Counted from the stretch's first letter, positions 8,318 to 17,033 are shown. The stretch: 53,122 nucleotides of DNA from Herpetosiphonaceae bacterium (GCA_036374795.1 DASUTC010000192.1:1-53122); one strand, 5' to 3'. The notes: generated by a model from the sequence alone, not told the origin. Program-made: numbers and translations.

Positions 8318-8680
8318 ATGGCAGTAACGCATATACCGATCAAAGGCGTCGAAGAGCGGGCGCGGGAACGAGTTGCGACCGGCGAGGCGGCAGCCGCGTT
8401 TATCGCGGGCGGGATTGGCTGCTTCATCATCGGGCTGCTGACCACCGCCGCCGTGATCAGCGAGCCGCTCAAGAATGCGCTCAACTGGTGGAATCCGGCG
8501 GGGCCGCTGACCGGCAAGACAGGCGTTGGCGTGATCGCCTTCTTCATCTCCTGGGCGATCGGGCATGTGCTGTGGAACGATCGCGATGTCGACCTGCGAC
8601 GAACGTTCATCATCACGATGATCCTGCTCGCGCTGGGCTTCGTGCTCACCTTCCCGCCCGTGTTCGAGTATTTCGAGTAG
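8318..8680 (+). CDS. Small three-helix membrane protein of unknown function
   Basis: The 120-residue protein has a charged N-terminus, then three hydrophobic segments: about 27-47 (AFIAGGIGCFIIGLLTTAAV), 68-87 (TGVGVIAFFISWAIGHVLW) and 97-116 (FIITMILLALGFVLTFPPVF). The motif SWAIGHVLWNDRDVD ends the second helix. I find no known family. It follows the four-helix membrane protein gene by 47 bases behind GGAGTGAGG, and a hairpin at 8723 follows its stop. The two proteins may work together in the membrane, which is inference from position only. Confidence 0.8.
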   Translation: MAVTHIPIKGVEERARERVATGEAAAAFIAGGIGCFIIGLLTTAAVISEPLKNALNWWNPAGPLTGKTGVGVIAFFISWAIGHVLWNDRDVDLRRTFIITMILLALGFVLTFPPVFEYFE

Positions 8681-8722
8681 TCCGCTCGATGTCCGCCGGT
8701 TGAGGGCGAAGGCTCCATACCG

Positions 8723-8758
8723 GAGCTGCCCCGATCATTCGATCGCGGCAGCTCTTGT
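8723..8758 (+). terminator. Hairpin terminator after the membrane-protein pair
   Basis: GAGCTGCC (8723-8730) pairs with GGCAGCTC (8747-8754). An inner stem CGATC-ATTC-GATCG (8732-8745) is stacked on it through a single C/C mismatch, and TTGTT follows. It lies 43 bases after the stop of the plus-strand gene. Confidence 0.6.
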
Positions 8759-8784
8759 TGATCTCCAATTGTCCCAGCGCTATC

Positions 8785-8817
8785 AGCGGGGGAGTCGAAC
8801 CAGCTCGACTCCCCGCT
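8785..8817. terminator. Second hairpin between convergent genes
   Basis: AGCGGGGGAGTCGA pairs with TCGACTCCCCGCT (8805-8817) with one bulged G. It sits 28 bases from the stop of the minus-strand GerMN gene and could serve as that gene's terminator. There is no T-run on either side, so this is a structural guess. Confidence 0.45.
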
Positions 8818-8844
8818 CCGCATGACCTGCCAGCGCCATGCGTG

Positions 8845-11019
8845 CTACTGCTCAAGCACGTTCTTGATCTGGCCGTCGATAGCGATGCGCACCTCGCGGA
8901 TGCCGGGGAACTGCTGCAATGTGCGGGTGATCTGCTCGCGGATCAGCCGCCCACGCTCCACACCGCCGCCATAGGCCCACAGCTCCTTCGAGAAGTTGGC
9001 GGTCGCCACGCCCTGCTCGATCTTCAGGTCGAGCAGCCGCACACGCGGCCCCCAATTCGCCGCGCGCCCGGAGTAGGCCACCACCTCCTCAGGCGTCGGC
9101 AGCGCCGTCGTCAGCCCGACCTCGTTCTTGGGCGACGGTCCCCAGAGCAGCTCTTCCAGCGTCGCCGCCTCAATCCGATCGGTCTTCTGGATGCGGCGAT
9201 GGGCATGCTGGAAGCTCTGGCCGGACACCCAGTAGACCATCACCGACTGTGTGCATTGATCGTAGGGACAGATCACGGTGAACGACTGTCTGCCGAGCAC
9301 CTGCTGCGCCGAGCCGCGCAGCTCAAGCGTCGCGGTGCGCGTGCCTGGGCCGGGCGTCACGCTTTCGGCGATCCAGTCCAGGTTGCCGATCACCAGGCCG
9401 CGCCCATCCTCGCCGCGCAGCGCGCTGAAATTGCGGGTGATCGTCGCGCCGTCTTGCCAGCGCAGCGTCGCCCGGATCTGCTCGCCGGGAGTACCGACGC
9501 GCGCCAGCAGGTGCATCGGCTCCGTCACACACGCGCCCGGCGGTGGAATCTCGATCGCCGTGGAGGGCGGCTGGAAGATCTCGTCGACGCGCCCCTCGAT
9601 CGCGATGCGCACCTCGCGGATGCTTGCGAACTGCTTGAGCGTGCGGGTGATCTGCTCGCGGATCAGGCGTACCCGCTCCGCGCCGCAGCCATAGGCCCGC
9701 AGCTCACGCGAGAAATCGGCGGTGGCAATGTCCTGATCTACGGTCAGACCGAGCAGGCGCACATGATCGCCCCAGCTTGCGTCGCGCCGGGCATACGCCA
9801 GCACCTCGGCGGGCGTAGGAATCGCCGTCTTAAAGCTGCTCTGGCTGGATGGAGGACCCCAGAGCAGCTCCTCCAGCACAGCGCTGCCGATCGCCGTCGT
9901 GCTGGGAATCTGGCGCGGCTGTGCCCGGACTGTATCGCCGTCTACCCAGTAGAGCTGAATCGTCTGAGTGGTGGGATCATTGGCGCTGAGCACAGTGATC
10001 TGCTGGCTGGCGAGCAGGTTGCCCTGCGATCCGCGCAGCTCCAGCGTCGCCGCCTGGGTAGGAACGATCGGCGTGCGCAGGACATTGGTCCAGTCGAGGC
10101 TGGCGATCAGCAGGCCCTTGCCGCTCGGATCGGCCAGCGCCGTGAAGGTATAGCTGAGCGTGGTGCCGTCCTGCCAGCGGAGCGTCGCCTGGACCCACTC
10201 GTTGGGCTGCCCGACGCGGGCACGAATATGCAGCGGCAGCGTGACGCGCGCCTGATACGCCGGAGTCTCGATCGCTGCCGAGGGCTGCGGCGCTGGCCTC
10301 GTCGCCTGGACCGCGTCTGCGCCGATATTGCCGCGCTCGACTCGCCACTCAGCAGGATTCCTGGGATCGTAGGTCAGCACCGTCCGCTCGAAGGCCTGCG
10401 TCGTAATCGTGCGGCGCTCGCCGTTTTTCACAGTCTCGACATTGAACGCATCGGTCATCGGCAGGCCAATGTCGTGGAGCCAGCCGCCGGGAAAGAGATC
10501 GGCGCGGGTGATGTAGCGCCAGAAGATCGACGGGACGATGTAGCCCGGCGCGGCGCGTAGCTGCGAGTCGTAGGGCACGAACATACCGCCCGCCATCTGC
10601 ATCACGCCGCTGGTAAAGCTACCTGGCGCGGGGTGGCGGTAGCGCGGATCGGCGGCGCGGCGCAGGTCCGCGTAGGTGATATTGGTGTTGTTGACCGTGC
10701 CCTGCGGGCTGCGGGTGAAGAGTTCGTCAGTTAGTCGCCCGTACATAAAGCCCCAGTTAGGATCGACGACCTCGTAGCGGTGATCCTCGATACGGCCTTT
10801 CTCGAAGTACTGAGCGGCGTAGCCATCGACCTCAAGCAGATCGGTCAGCGGATAGCCCAGCACGCGAATGCCCTGGTGCTGGCTGTAGTAATCGCGGAAC
10901 GGCACGGCGACATCGTGCTCCACCTGTGCTGCCCGGCTCTGCACCTGGGCCATCGGCAGCAGCGCGAGAACGACGCCGATCACCGTCAGCGACGATAGCC
11001 AACGATAGTTGAGTAACAT
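8845..11019 (-). CDS. Exported protein with two GerMN domains
   Basis: The 724-residue protein begins with a signal-like segment (residues 6-24, SLTVIGVVLALLPMAQVQS). An N-terminal region of about 220 residues follows, including GIRVLGYPLTDLLEVDG. Then a two-domain unit occurs twice, about residues 245-480 and 485-724. Each unit has an Ig-like part (ATLRWQDGTT... / ATLRWQDGAT..., ATLELRGS) followed by a GerMN domain (LEELLWGP, then REQITRTL.QF..IREVRIAI.G). GerMN domains are known from the spore-germination protein GerM and from lipoproteins such as LpqB, where they are extracytoplasmic. The N-terminal part resembles exported Chloroflexota proteins I recall but cannot name. GGAGGA precedes ATG 11019. 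The role is unknown; an envelope function is likely. Confidence 0.85.
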   Translation of the reverse strand: MLLNYRWLSSLTVIGVVLALLPMAQVQSRAAQVEHDVAVPFRDYYSQHQGIRVLGYPLTDLLEVDGYAAQYFEKGRIEDHRYEVVDPNWGFMYGRLTDELFTRSPQGTVNNTNITYADLRRAADPRYRHPAPGSFTSGVMQMAGGMFVPYDSQLRAAPGYIVPSIFWRYITRADLFPGGWLHDIGLPMTDAFNVETVKNGERRTITTQAFERTVLTYDPRNPAEWRVERGNIGADAVQATRPAPQPSAAIETPAYQARVTLPLHIRARVGQPNEWVQATLRWQDGTTLSYTFTALADPSGKGLLIASLDWTNVLRTPIVPTQAATLELRGSQGNLLASQQITVLSANDPTTQTIQLYWVDGDTVRAQPRQIPSTTAIGSAVLEELLWGPPSSQSSFKTAIPTPAEVLAYARRDASWGDHVRLLGLTVDQDIATADFSRELRAYGCGAERVRLIREQITRTLKQFASIREVRIAIEGRVDEIFQPPSTAIEIPPPGACVTEPMHLLARVGTPGEQIRATLRWQDGATITRNFSALRGEDGRGLVIGNLDWIAESVTPGPGTRTATLELRGSAQQVLGRQSFTVICPYDQCTQSVMVYWVSGQSFQHAHRRIQKTDRIEAATLEELLWGPSPKNEVGLTTALPTPEEVVAYSGRAANWGPRVRLLDLKIEQGVATANFSKELWAYGGGVERGRLIREQITRTLQQFPGIREVRIAIDGQIKNVLEQ

Positions 11020-11112
11020 AGGATTCCTCCTGCTGAAGCTGAAAAGAGCCCCAACCGGTGCGATACGGTCGGCGGCTCTTTCCAGCAGTGATACCGGAAG
11101 GAATGCTGAGGG

Positions 11113-12951
11113 TTACGTAGCGCCCTGCGGCAGCGCCGACCGCGTCGGTGGTACGACCGGCGGAGCGCTGCGTAAGCTGCTGCGCAGCGTGCGCGCCGCA
11201 TCGCGGACGATGGCGGCAGCATCCTTGTGCGCGCCGATCAGCTCATAGGACGGCACGCTCGTCGCCAGCAGCAGCCGCCGACCGCCGAAGCCGCGCAGCG
11301 CCTCGGCGGTCGCGCCGTCCAGCGCCGCCTGCAAGGCTACTACCAGCACATCTGCCGCGCTCAGCGCCTCGCCGATGATAGCTGGCTCGCCGGGTCCGAC
11401 GACGCGCAATGTCGCGCCCGGCAGCTCGCGCTCGAACGTCGTCGCCACAGTCTGGCGCAGCGCCTCGTCGGCGATAACCGCGATCGTCAGGCCAGCGCCC
11501 GTGTCGGCACGAGCCGCGCTCGAACGTCGCAGCAGCAGCGTGTAATAGGCCGTCATCGCCGCGCCGACCAGCGTGTAGCCCAGCCAGCGCGCGATCGAAG
11601 CCGCCAGACCGGCCTCAGCCGCGCCGAGCAGCGCGCTCAGCAGCAGTTGCAGCAGCATCACGCCGGTGACGATCGCCGCGACGATGCCGAAGAGCAGCGC
11701 CGCGTAGAGGTAGATGCGCCGCGACAGCGTGCGCTCCTCAACCGGCGATCTGCCGACACGTCGCTCGATCGATCGCGCGGTCAGGCCGTACACCGGCAGC
11801 GCCACGATCGACAGCGCCAGATACATGCTCAGCGGCTCGGTCCAGCCCGTGCCTAGCGTATCGGGTGCCAGCGCCAGCCGCAGCAGCGTGCTGATCAGCC
11901 CGCCGATGCCGAAGAAGAGCGCGCCCAGACCGATCGCGGTGGTCAGATAGCTGTTGACGCGCCGCGCGGTATCGACTCGCATCTCCACCTCGCTCAGACG
12001 CGCCTCGTCGGCAAGCTGCCGCCGGTGATACCACCACAGCCCGCACGCGATGATGATCGTCGCCAGCGCCTGCGTATGCTCGACGAGCACCGCGCGCCAG
12101 GCGGAGCCGCCCAGCGTAGCGAGCAGCACGGCGTACAGCAGGACCGTCATGCCGCCGAGCGCTGCTACTGCCGCGATCGTGATCACCAGCGCGGCATAGA
12201 CCTGCCGCAACGTCGAGCGGGTTTCGTCGGCTCGTAGCGGTGTCTGCTCAAGTATCAGCGAGCGCGACCACAGGTGATGCGGCAGCCAGATCAGCAGGCC
12301 CGCGATCAGCGACGGCAGCGCTGCGGTGATCGCGTTGCGCCCGATCGGCGCCTCGATCGACGACTGGAACAGCGCATGGAGCAGATCGACCGCTCCATAG
12401 CTTGCCACGCCAAGGCCGACCGCCTGCACCAGCACCAGATACCAGCGTCGCAGCGTCGCGGTCGCGCCGGTAGCCTCGACCAGCGGACGGTCGGCGCTGA
12501 AGATGCGCCAGTGGTAGCGCCACACGACCGCCCATACCGCAAGCGAGCCGATCGCCGGTGACGCCCTGCCCGCGCCCGTGAACGGCTCCTGCACGCCAAA
12601 GAGCGCCGCCAGCAGTTGCCGGATCGCCCCAAAGAGGCCGAGCATCGCGATCAGCAGCACCGCGTAGCCGTAGAGCCGCCGTAGCGCCGAATGCTGCTCT
12701 TCGGGACGGCTCTGCATGCGCTGTGCCCAGTACCAGTGTCCCAGCCACAGCGGCAGCCCGACGATCAGCAGCGCCACGCTCTGGCTGAGCACATACACGA
12801 AGCTTTCTTGAGCGATGCCGCTCAGCGCTGTTGGCTCGAACATCTGCGCCAGCAGCGCGCCGATAATCCGGCGCGCTCCCCAGGCGGCCAGTTGCAGGCC
12901 AAGAAACGCGGCAGCATAGATGTATAATCGTCGCACAACTTGAGTTGCCAT
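11113..12951 (-). CDS. Large multi-pass membrane protein with DUF5671-type repeats
   Basis: The 612-residue protein contains at least four copies of a unit that opens with an arginine and an aromatic-rich helix: RRLYIYAAAFLGLQL, RRLYGYAVLLIAML, RQVYAALVITIAAV and RRIYLYAALLFGIV. Similar openings precede other helices. The pattern fits DUF5671, a family of paired helices of unknown function found in Chloroflexota. About 12 or more membrane segments occupy residues 1-470. The last 140 residues are soluble (GLTIAVIADEALRQTVATTFE...ADVLVVALQAALDG) and resemble a small Rossmann-like or receiver-like fold, without a recognised motif. I chose ATG 12951 because GGGAGGT lies just upstream. It is the next gene upstream of the GerMN gene on the same strand. 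Confidence 0.8.
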   Translation of the reverse strand: MATQVVRRLYIYAAAFLGLQLAAWGARRIIGALLAQMFEPTALSGIAQESFVYVLSQSVALLIVGLPLWLGHWYWAQRMQSRPEEQHSALRRLYGYAVLLIAMLGLFGAIRQLLAALFGVQEPFTGAGRASPAIGSLAVWAVVWRYHWRIFSADRPLVEATGATATLRRWYLVLVQAVGLGVASYGAVDLLHALFQSSIEAPIGRNAITAALPSLIAGLLIWLPHHLWSRSLILEQTPLRADETRSTLRQVYAALVITIAAVAALGGMTVLLYAVLLATLGGSAWRAVLVEHTQALATIIIACGLWWYHRRQLADEARLSEVEMRVDTARRVNSYLTTAIGLGALFFGIGGLISTLLRLALAPDTLGTGWTEPLSMYLALSIVALPVYGLTARSIERRVGRSPVEERTLSRRIYLYAALLFGIVAAIVTGVMLLQLLLSALLGAAEAGLAASIARWLGYTLVGAAMTAYYTLLLRRSSAARADTGAGLTIAVIADEALRQTVATTFERELPGATLRVVGPGEPAIIGEALSAADVLVVALQAALDGATAEALRGFGGRRLLLATSVPSYELIGAHKDAAAIVRDAARTLRSSLRSAPPVVPPTRSALPQGAT

Positions 12952-13001
12952 AGCTACCTCCCTAGACCGCAAACCTCGACGCGATCATGCCGGACGGGCG
13001 A

Positions 13002-13502
13002 TTAGCGCATCGGTTCCTCAGGGATATAAAACGGCCCGCCGATGATCTTCCAGCTCTCGCCGTCGCGCTGGAGCAGCACCTCCTCGTCCATGCTCCACTC
13101 GCCAGAGCTAAAGATACCGCCGGGCTGGAAATACGTCACCGTCACCACGACGGTCGCGTTTGTGCCGATGACCGTCGTCTCGCGCACCCGGATCTGGCTG
13201 TTTTTCGGATCGATGTTCAACTGCTGCTGCATCTCAACCATCGAGAGCTTGCTCTGGGTGTCGGCGCTGATAAAGCTGTATGCGGTGTTGTAATCGCCGG
13301 TGTATACCGCCTGGTAGAACCGCTGCACGGTGCCTTCGGGCGTGGTGGCGGGCGCAAGCGTGGGCGCGCGCCGACCCACCAGCGGAATGCTGATCAGGCC
13401 GACGACGATCAGCAGCAGCGCTCCCAGGATCAGCAGCCCCAGATCACGATCGGCAATGCGTCTGGGCCGCGCTGCCTGCGTCTGGCTTTGTGCTGTACTC
13501 AT
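13002..13502 (-). CDS. Membrane-anchored NTF2/DUF4878-like protein
   Basis: The 166-residue protein has a short cytoplasmic N-terminus rich in Ser/Gln, one membrane helix (about residues 23-42, LGLLILGALLLIVVGLISIP) and an extracytoplasmic domain. That domain opens with TPEGTVQRFYQAVYTGDYNTAYSFIS, the usual start of the DUF4878/NTF2-like fold of bacterial lipoproteins and anchored proteins. It closes with strands ATVVVTVTYF and VLLQRDGESWKIIGGP, typical of this fold. No lipobox is visible. I chose ATG 13502, preceded by AAGGAG; an upstream ATG at 13562 lacks a site. It lies 50 bases upstream of the DUF5671 gene on the same strand, so the two may be co-transcribed. The ligand or role is unknown. 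Confidence 0.85.
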   Translation of the reverse strand: MSTAQSQTQAARPRRIADRDLGLLILGALLLIVVGLISIPLVGRRAPTLAPATTPEGTVQRFYQAVYTGDYNTAYSFISADTQSKLSMVEMQQQLNIDPKNSQIRVRETTVIGTNATVVVTVTYFQPGGIFSSGEWSMDEEVLLQRDGESWKIIGGPFYIPEEPMR

Positions 13503-13644
13503 GGTAGTCTCCTTATCTATACTCCGAGATACCGATTGATGCAGGCTACAACGCACACTCATCCAAGTATGAATCTAGTATGCGAAGAGCCGTGGCGCTG
13601 TGCAGATCGCATTCCCAGCCGTTACACTTCCGCTACGCGCCGGG

Positions 13645-13675
13645 CAACAGCAAACCGCACCCGAATCGGGTGCGG
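13645..13675 (-). terminator. Terminator of the coiled-coil gene
   Basis: A 9-base perfect stem, CCGCACCCG (13655-13663) with CGGGTGCGG (13667-13675) and a 3-base loop, lies 58 bases after the minus-strand stop at 13734. Reading on the minus strand it is followed by TTTGCTGTTG, a partial T-run. Confidence 0.6.
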
Positions 13676-13733
13676 CTCGTAGGTGGCAGCGGATGCCGTT
13701 CTGCCGATACCGGCTTCCACCGGCGGCGGACGA

Positions 13734-14183
13734 TCAGCCGTCGGGATTGGTGTACGGGTTTTTCACCGTCGGCTGGTTCGGGTCGAGGCGCTCGGTGGGC
13801 ATGCCTGCCGAGGAGGTCGGCTGCGCGGGCGGCTCGTCGTCCTGGGGCTGGATTCGCTGAAGCAGGGCGCGAAGCTGCTCGTTCAGCCGGTGGATCGCCG
13901 ATGCAACCTCTTCGCGAATCTCCTGCTGCGCCTCGCCGCTCTTCACCGAATCGGCGACACGTGTCGCCTGCGCGCGCAGCCGCTGGACCTCCTCGCGCTC
14001 GCGGGCTTTGTCCAGCGTCTCCTCCATCTCCTCGATCATACCCTTGAAGCCTTCGCGCAACTCCTGGCCCAGCTTGCGCACTTCTTCGCCACCGGCAACC
14101 GCCTTGACCGTCTGGGTCAGGTGTCGACCAAGCTGCTTAAGCTCGTGGGTGATATGCACTTCATCAGGCTTTCGTTCAGTCAT
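13734..14183 (-). CDS. Small coiled-coil protein of unknown function
   Basis: The 149-residue hydrophilic protein is almost wholly helical and charged. The segment from about residue 10 to 112 shows heptad-like spacing, for example GEEVRKLGQELREGFKGMIE and REEVQRLRAQATRVADSVKS. The C-terminal 35 residues are Pro/Gln/Asn-rich and probably disordered. There is no signal peptide or membrane segment. It resembles the small helical proteins often annotated as hypothetical in Chloroflexota. Possible roles include an apolipoprotein-like or scaffold protein, but nothing in the sequence decides. AAAGGAGG lies 8 bases ahead of ATG 14183. It is transcribed alone and ends at the terminator at 13645-13675. 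Confidence 0.82.
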   Translation of the reverse strand: MTERKPDEVHITHELKQLGRHLTQTVKAVAGGEEVRKLGQELREGFKGMIEEMEETLDKAREREEVQRLRAQATRVADSVKSGEAQQEIREEVASAIHRLNEQLRALLQRIQPQDDEPPAQPTSSAGMPTERLDPNQPTVKNPYTNPDG

Positions 14184-14381
14184 CGCAAGATCCTCCTTTG
14201 TCGGGATCGGCTCCGTCTCAACGCTTCTCGAACCAGCATACCACCAGCCGCACGCCGCTCGGTGAACAGCCCGCCATCGTGCGGCGAGATTGCTTCACCG
14301 AACCCTGCTCCGGTCACGGATGGCAGGCCATCTGACTGGTTTTCGCCTGGCGCGCTCCTCAGGCCAATCGCGCGCTGATCG

Positions 14382-14843
14382 CTACGCGCAGTAGCGAACT
14401 GCGCGGCACGAGGCCCGGCCTGGGCGCATGGCAGTATGTCGCAGCAGCTCAGCCCAGGATTGCCGGATCATCTCCACGCTGTCGCGCTGCACGCGAGCCT
14501 CACGGATGCGCTCCCCGCTGATGAAATAGACGCTGATGCCGCTCGTCTCCAGCCACGTGCCAGTCGGGGCCATGCCCATAAACTCGCCGCGCTGAGTGCC
14601 GCACGCTGTCCAGCGCACAAGCACGCGATCCGGCATAACGATCGTATCCTCAATGGTTGTCTGCCAGTCGGGAAAGGCCGCGCGCAGCATGCGCATGTTC
14701 GCGCGGATCTGCTGAATCGCCGGTTGGAGCGAGTCGCTCGTCTGCTCCGCGACTAACAGCTCGTCGAGAAGCTGGGTCTGGCCCTGGTTCCAAACATGGT
14801 CGAACAGGCGCTGGATCAGCGCTAGCTTGGTTTCGGCTGACAT
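14382..14843 (-). CDS. SnoaL-like ester cyclase/NTF2-fold protein
   Basis: The 153-residue protein has the SnoaL-like layout. The first helix is KLALIQRLFDHVWNQGQTQLLDELL, the second helix IRANMRMLRAAFPDWQTTIEDTIVMPDRVLVRW, then GEFMGMAPTGTWLETSGISVYFISGERIRE. The string AFPDW.TTIED is characteristic of the SnoaL polyketide-cyclase-like family, which in most genomes is uncharacterised. The C-terminal 20 residues (Arg/Cys-rich) probably lie outside the fold. GAGGAGG lies 9 bases ahead of ATG 14843. It stands as a single gene; no polyketide genes are near, so an actual cyclase role is not implied. Confidence 0.88.
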   Translation of the reverse strand: MSAETKLALIQRLFDHVWNQGQTQLLDELLVAEQTSDSLQPAIQQIRANMRMLRAAFPDWQTTIEDTIVMPDRVLVRWTACGTQRGEFMGMAPTGTWLETSGISVYFISGERIREARVQRDSVEMIRQSWAELLRHTAMRPGRASCRAVRYCA

Positions 14844-15000
14844 GGTCTGGATTCCTCCTCACGGGGGAGTGAAGGAATAGTCGCTTCAACATCGCTGCGA
14901 ACCCGGCAGCAGTGCGCAGCGCAGCTTGAGCTTCGGCTGCCGGTGTGCCTTGGACGGACCAGACGATACATGAATGGGTCTAGGTTGTGCGTGTGCCGCG

Positions 15001-15351
15001 CTATCCCTCGCCGACGGCGCGCGTCTTGCCTGGCGCGCGCTCCTTCGCCTGGATCGGCTCCAGCACATACCATAGGTTCAGCTTGGGATAGTCCGGTGTC
15101 AGCCGCCGCCGGTCGGTGGCGTCGCAGCGCGCGGCGAACATCCGCCCGATATACACGTAGGGATCGCCGTCGATCGGGCCGCCATAATGATCGTGCGATT
15201 TGCCGCAGTAGGGGCAGGTCGGAACAATCCAGACCCAGCTAAATCGCCCGCGATCGAGCACGCACGGTGCGAACAGCACGGTTCGATCAAGCGCCGGATC
15301 GACGATCGATGGTCGTGAAGGCTGGGAGGTGGTGTTAACCGGAGTTGGCAT
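15001..15351 (-). CDS. Small zinc-finger-like protein of unknown function
   Basis: I do not recognise a named family. The 116-residue protein contains VWIVPTCPYCGKSHDHYGG (Cys46, Cys49, His53, His55), which looks like a zinc ribbon knuckle, with further cysteines at 30 and 76. The order strand - CPYC - GGG-like turn - YIGRMFAARC resembles short proteins found in actinobacterial and phage genomes that carry CPYCG.xHxHG. I recall that only loosely. ATG 15351 is preceded by GAGGAGA, which decides the start against an upstream in-frame ATG at 15492. It may bind DNA or zinc, but no function is supported. Confidence 0.7.
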   Translation of the reverse strand: MPTPVNTTSQPSRPSIVDPALDRTVLFAPCVLDRGRFSWVWIVPTCPYCGKSHDHYGGPIDGDPYVYIGRMFAARCDATDRRRLTPDYPKLNLWYVLEPIQAKERAPGKTRAVGEG

Positions 15352-15853
15352 ACATCTGTCTCCTCGTGATACCTCTGGGCTATGCCGCCGATCCAGAGAG
15401 GTCGAATCCGCGCGGTGCTGGCTTACGCCCGCGTGTCGCATCCGAGATGCCGGTTGTCGATCGCTACACAGCGTAGTAAAAACCGGATGCACTAGGCCGC
15501 TGGGGGAATCGGCTATGCAGAGTTGCCGTTTCTTAAAATACCTGCCGATGGATTACGTGGACGTAGCCTACAGGGTTTGATGTAGAAGCGAGGAAGGCTC
15601 CGCAGATGTAGTTGTCTCTTTGGTCCCCATATTGTGACATATAAAAGTGCTGTGGTCAAGCCGACTTTCAAAATGGCTGACTTAAGCCACAGCAATCCGC
15701 AGGAACCATCGCCTGTTCGGCTGGCGTTCGATACGTCTCCGGCTGTGCTATCGCCACGGCGCTATTGTAGGCGATCGTCCGGACGCCTAAGGTGAAGAGC
15801 GCGCTACCTGCGGTTGCAGAAGCGCTACCCGTAAGCTTGAGAGGGGCAGCGGC
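15352..15853. other. Gene-poor, AT-richer stretch with one hairpin
   Basis: No gene is supported in this 502-base stretch. It contains a long imperfect hairpin at 15649-15693: GCTGTGG pairs with CCACAGC, and inner AGCC pairs with GGCT. The composition is less GC-rich than the flanks around 15580-15700. The promoter of the zinc-finger-like gene should be in the left part. Confidence 0.45.
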
Positions 15854-16243
15854 TCAGGTGCGGACCCGCAGCAGCAGCATGAGCGCTGCGGCAGCCAGCA
15901 GCAGCCAGATCGCGACGATTATTCCAGCCGCGACCCAATTGGTTGGCTTGCCCTGCTGCATGACGAGCCGCGCCCGCTCGCGGCATTCGGCCATGACCTG
16001 CGCCGGTATCAGCCTGAGCGCGATCGTGATGCCGATCGGCAGCACGATCAGATCGTCAAGGTAGCCCAGGATCGGAATCGGATCGGGGATTAGATCGATC
16101 GGGCTAAAGGCATAGCCGACCACACAGGCGGCAAACAGGCGGGCGTACCACGGCACGCGCGGATCGTTGTAGGCCAGATAGAGCGCGTAGAGCTCGGTCT
16201 TCAGGCTGCGCGCTCGTCGTTTCCACTGCTCAATCACGCTCAC
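15854..16243 (-). CDS. DUF1232 (YkvA-like) membrane protein
   Basis: The 129-residue protein has the DUF1232 signature: a basic helix ([20 protein letters not shown]), then [38 protein letters not shown], where [16 protein letters not shown] is the family hallmark. An additional helix follows ([16 protein letters not shown]). A C-terminal membrane segment ([23 protein letters not shown]) exceeds the usual YkvA length. The start is GTG 16243 behind TGGAGG at about 12 bases; a second GTG two codons on is possible. Function in the family is unknown. It is a single gene. Confidence 0.9.
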   Translation of the reverse strand: MSVIEQWKRRARSLKTELYALYLAYNDPRVPWYARLFAACVVGYAFSPIDLIPDPIPILGYLDDLIVLPIGITIALRLIPAQVMAECRERARLVMQQGKPTNWVAAGIIVAIWLLLAAAALMLLLRVRT

Positions 16244-16472
16244 GATCGTCTGTCGCCTCCAGGGCTAGCTTGTCACGGCAAAGTCCGCGCCGCCAGTATG
16301 CCCGAAGGTGCGTCGTCGGGCAAGTGTGATACTACTCCAGGCAGTAGACAGCGTCCCGCGCAGAGCTGCGGGACGTTCATACGGGCGATCGTAGCGATGG
16401 TGAGAGCCGCCTGGAAGATTGGAAGTACCTGCGACCGCCTGAGCCGCTATTTCTCCACGTTGAGCTTGAGCG

Positions 16473-16804
16473 TCACTGGTGCTGGTTTAGCTCATCAACG
16501 ATGTCTGGATTGTCAAAATCTTTTGTGTTCTTGTTGCGGTGATCTCTTGGAGACTATTGATGCGCGCTGCGTAGGGTGCTGTGCGAACGAGCTGGCGTAG
16601 CTCCGCCGCGAGGGTTTGTTGTAGCTCTTTACGATTACTTGCTTGCCGTGTTAACTTCTCATGTGGCTCGGCAAGGCTATACGCTGGTAGGACTAAACGG
16701 GCATTTCCCGCTTCGCAAAGCTGCAATATTTGTTCACAGCTTGCCGCTTGTTCTTGCTGAAAGACCAACTCGAGCACAAAGTTGGTTTCAACATAGATGT
16801 TCAT
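16473..16804 (-). pseudogene. PIN-domain toxin, frameshifted and internally deleted
   Basis: ATG 16804 opens a PIN-domain start, MNIYVETNFVLELVFQQEQ, with the first catalytic Asp position occupied by Glu, as is common in this cyanobacterial-type branch. LVLPAYSLAEP then follows with the second acidic residue. The frame ends at 16487 after only 105 residues, where family members run to about 170. The lost end of the domain appears in another frame: NTKDFDNPDIVDELNQHQ, ending at TGA 16473-16475. It matches the usual C-terminal KDF-NPDI segment with the conserved Asp residues. About 60 residues in between are missing. I read it as an internal deletion with frameshift. Its ATG overlaps the stop of the upstream antitoxin-like remnant (ATGA). 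Confidence 0.7.
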
Positions 16805-17022
16805 GCGACAACCTCATGCTGGAGTCTGCCTTCTGCTACAGCTTGATATAAGCCTGAGCCGAGTAACCATGCCTGTGACGCAGGGAGTTCAGCAGGCAAG
16901 ATGTCGCCGTGAATGAGTTTGCCGAGCCAGGACGCTACAATCAGTTCAAGACTTTGTTCGCCTACTTGGTTGATGGTTAATCCTAACTGTTGAACATAAG
17001 GCTGGAGAATTGGTCGTGCATC
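16801..17022 (-). pseudogene. Antitoxin-like remnant upstream of the PIN gene
   Basis: An open frame of about 74 codons runs from the in-frame stop at 17023-17025 to TGA 16801-16803, overlapping the PIN start by four bases (ATGA). It reads RPILQPYVQQLGLTINQVG... and ends LPASQAWLLGSGLYQAVAEG...VVA, which looks like real protein. It has no usable start codon near its 5' end. Upstream of the stop the same frame continues with LEQVAPDFDV. The likely explanation is an antitoxin gene inactivated by a premature stop. I cannot name the antitoxin family. The ATGA coupling to the PIN frame is what marks it as a toxin-antitoxin partner. Confidence 0.55.
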
Positions 17023-17033
17023 TCAGACATCGA

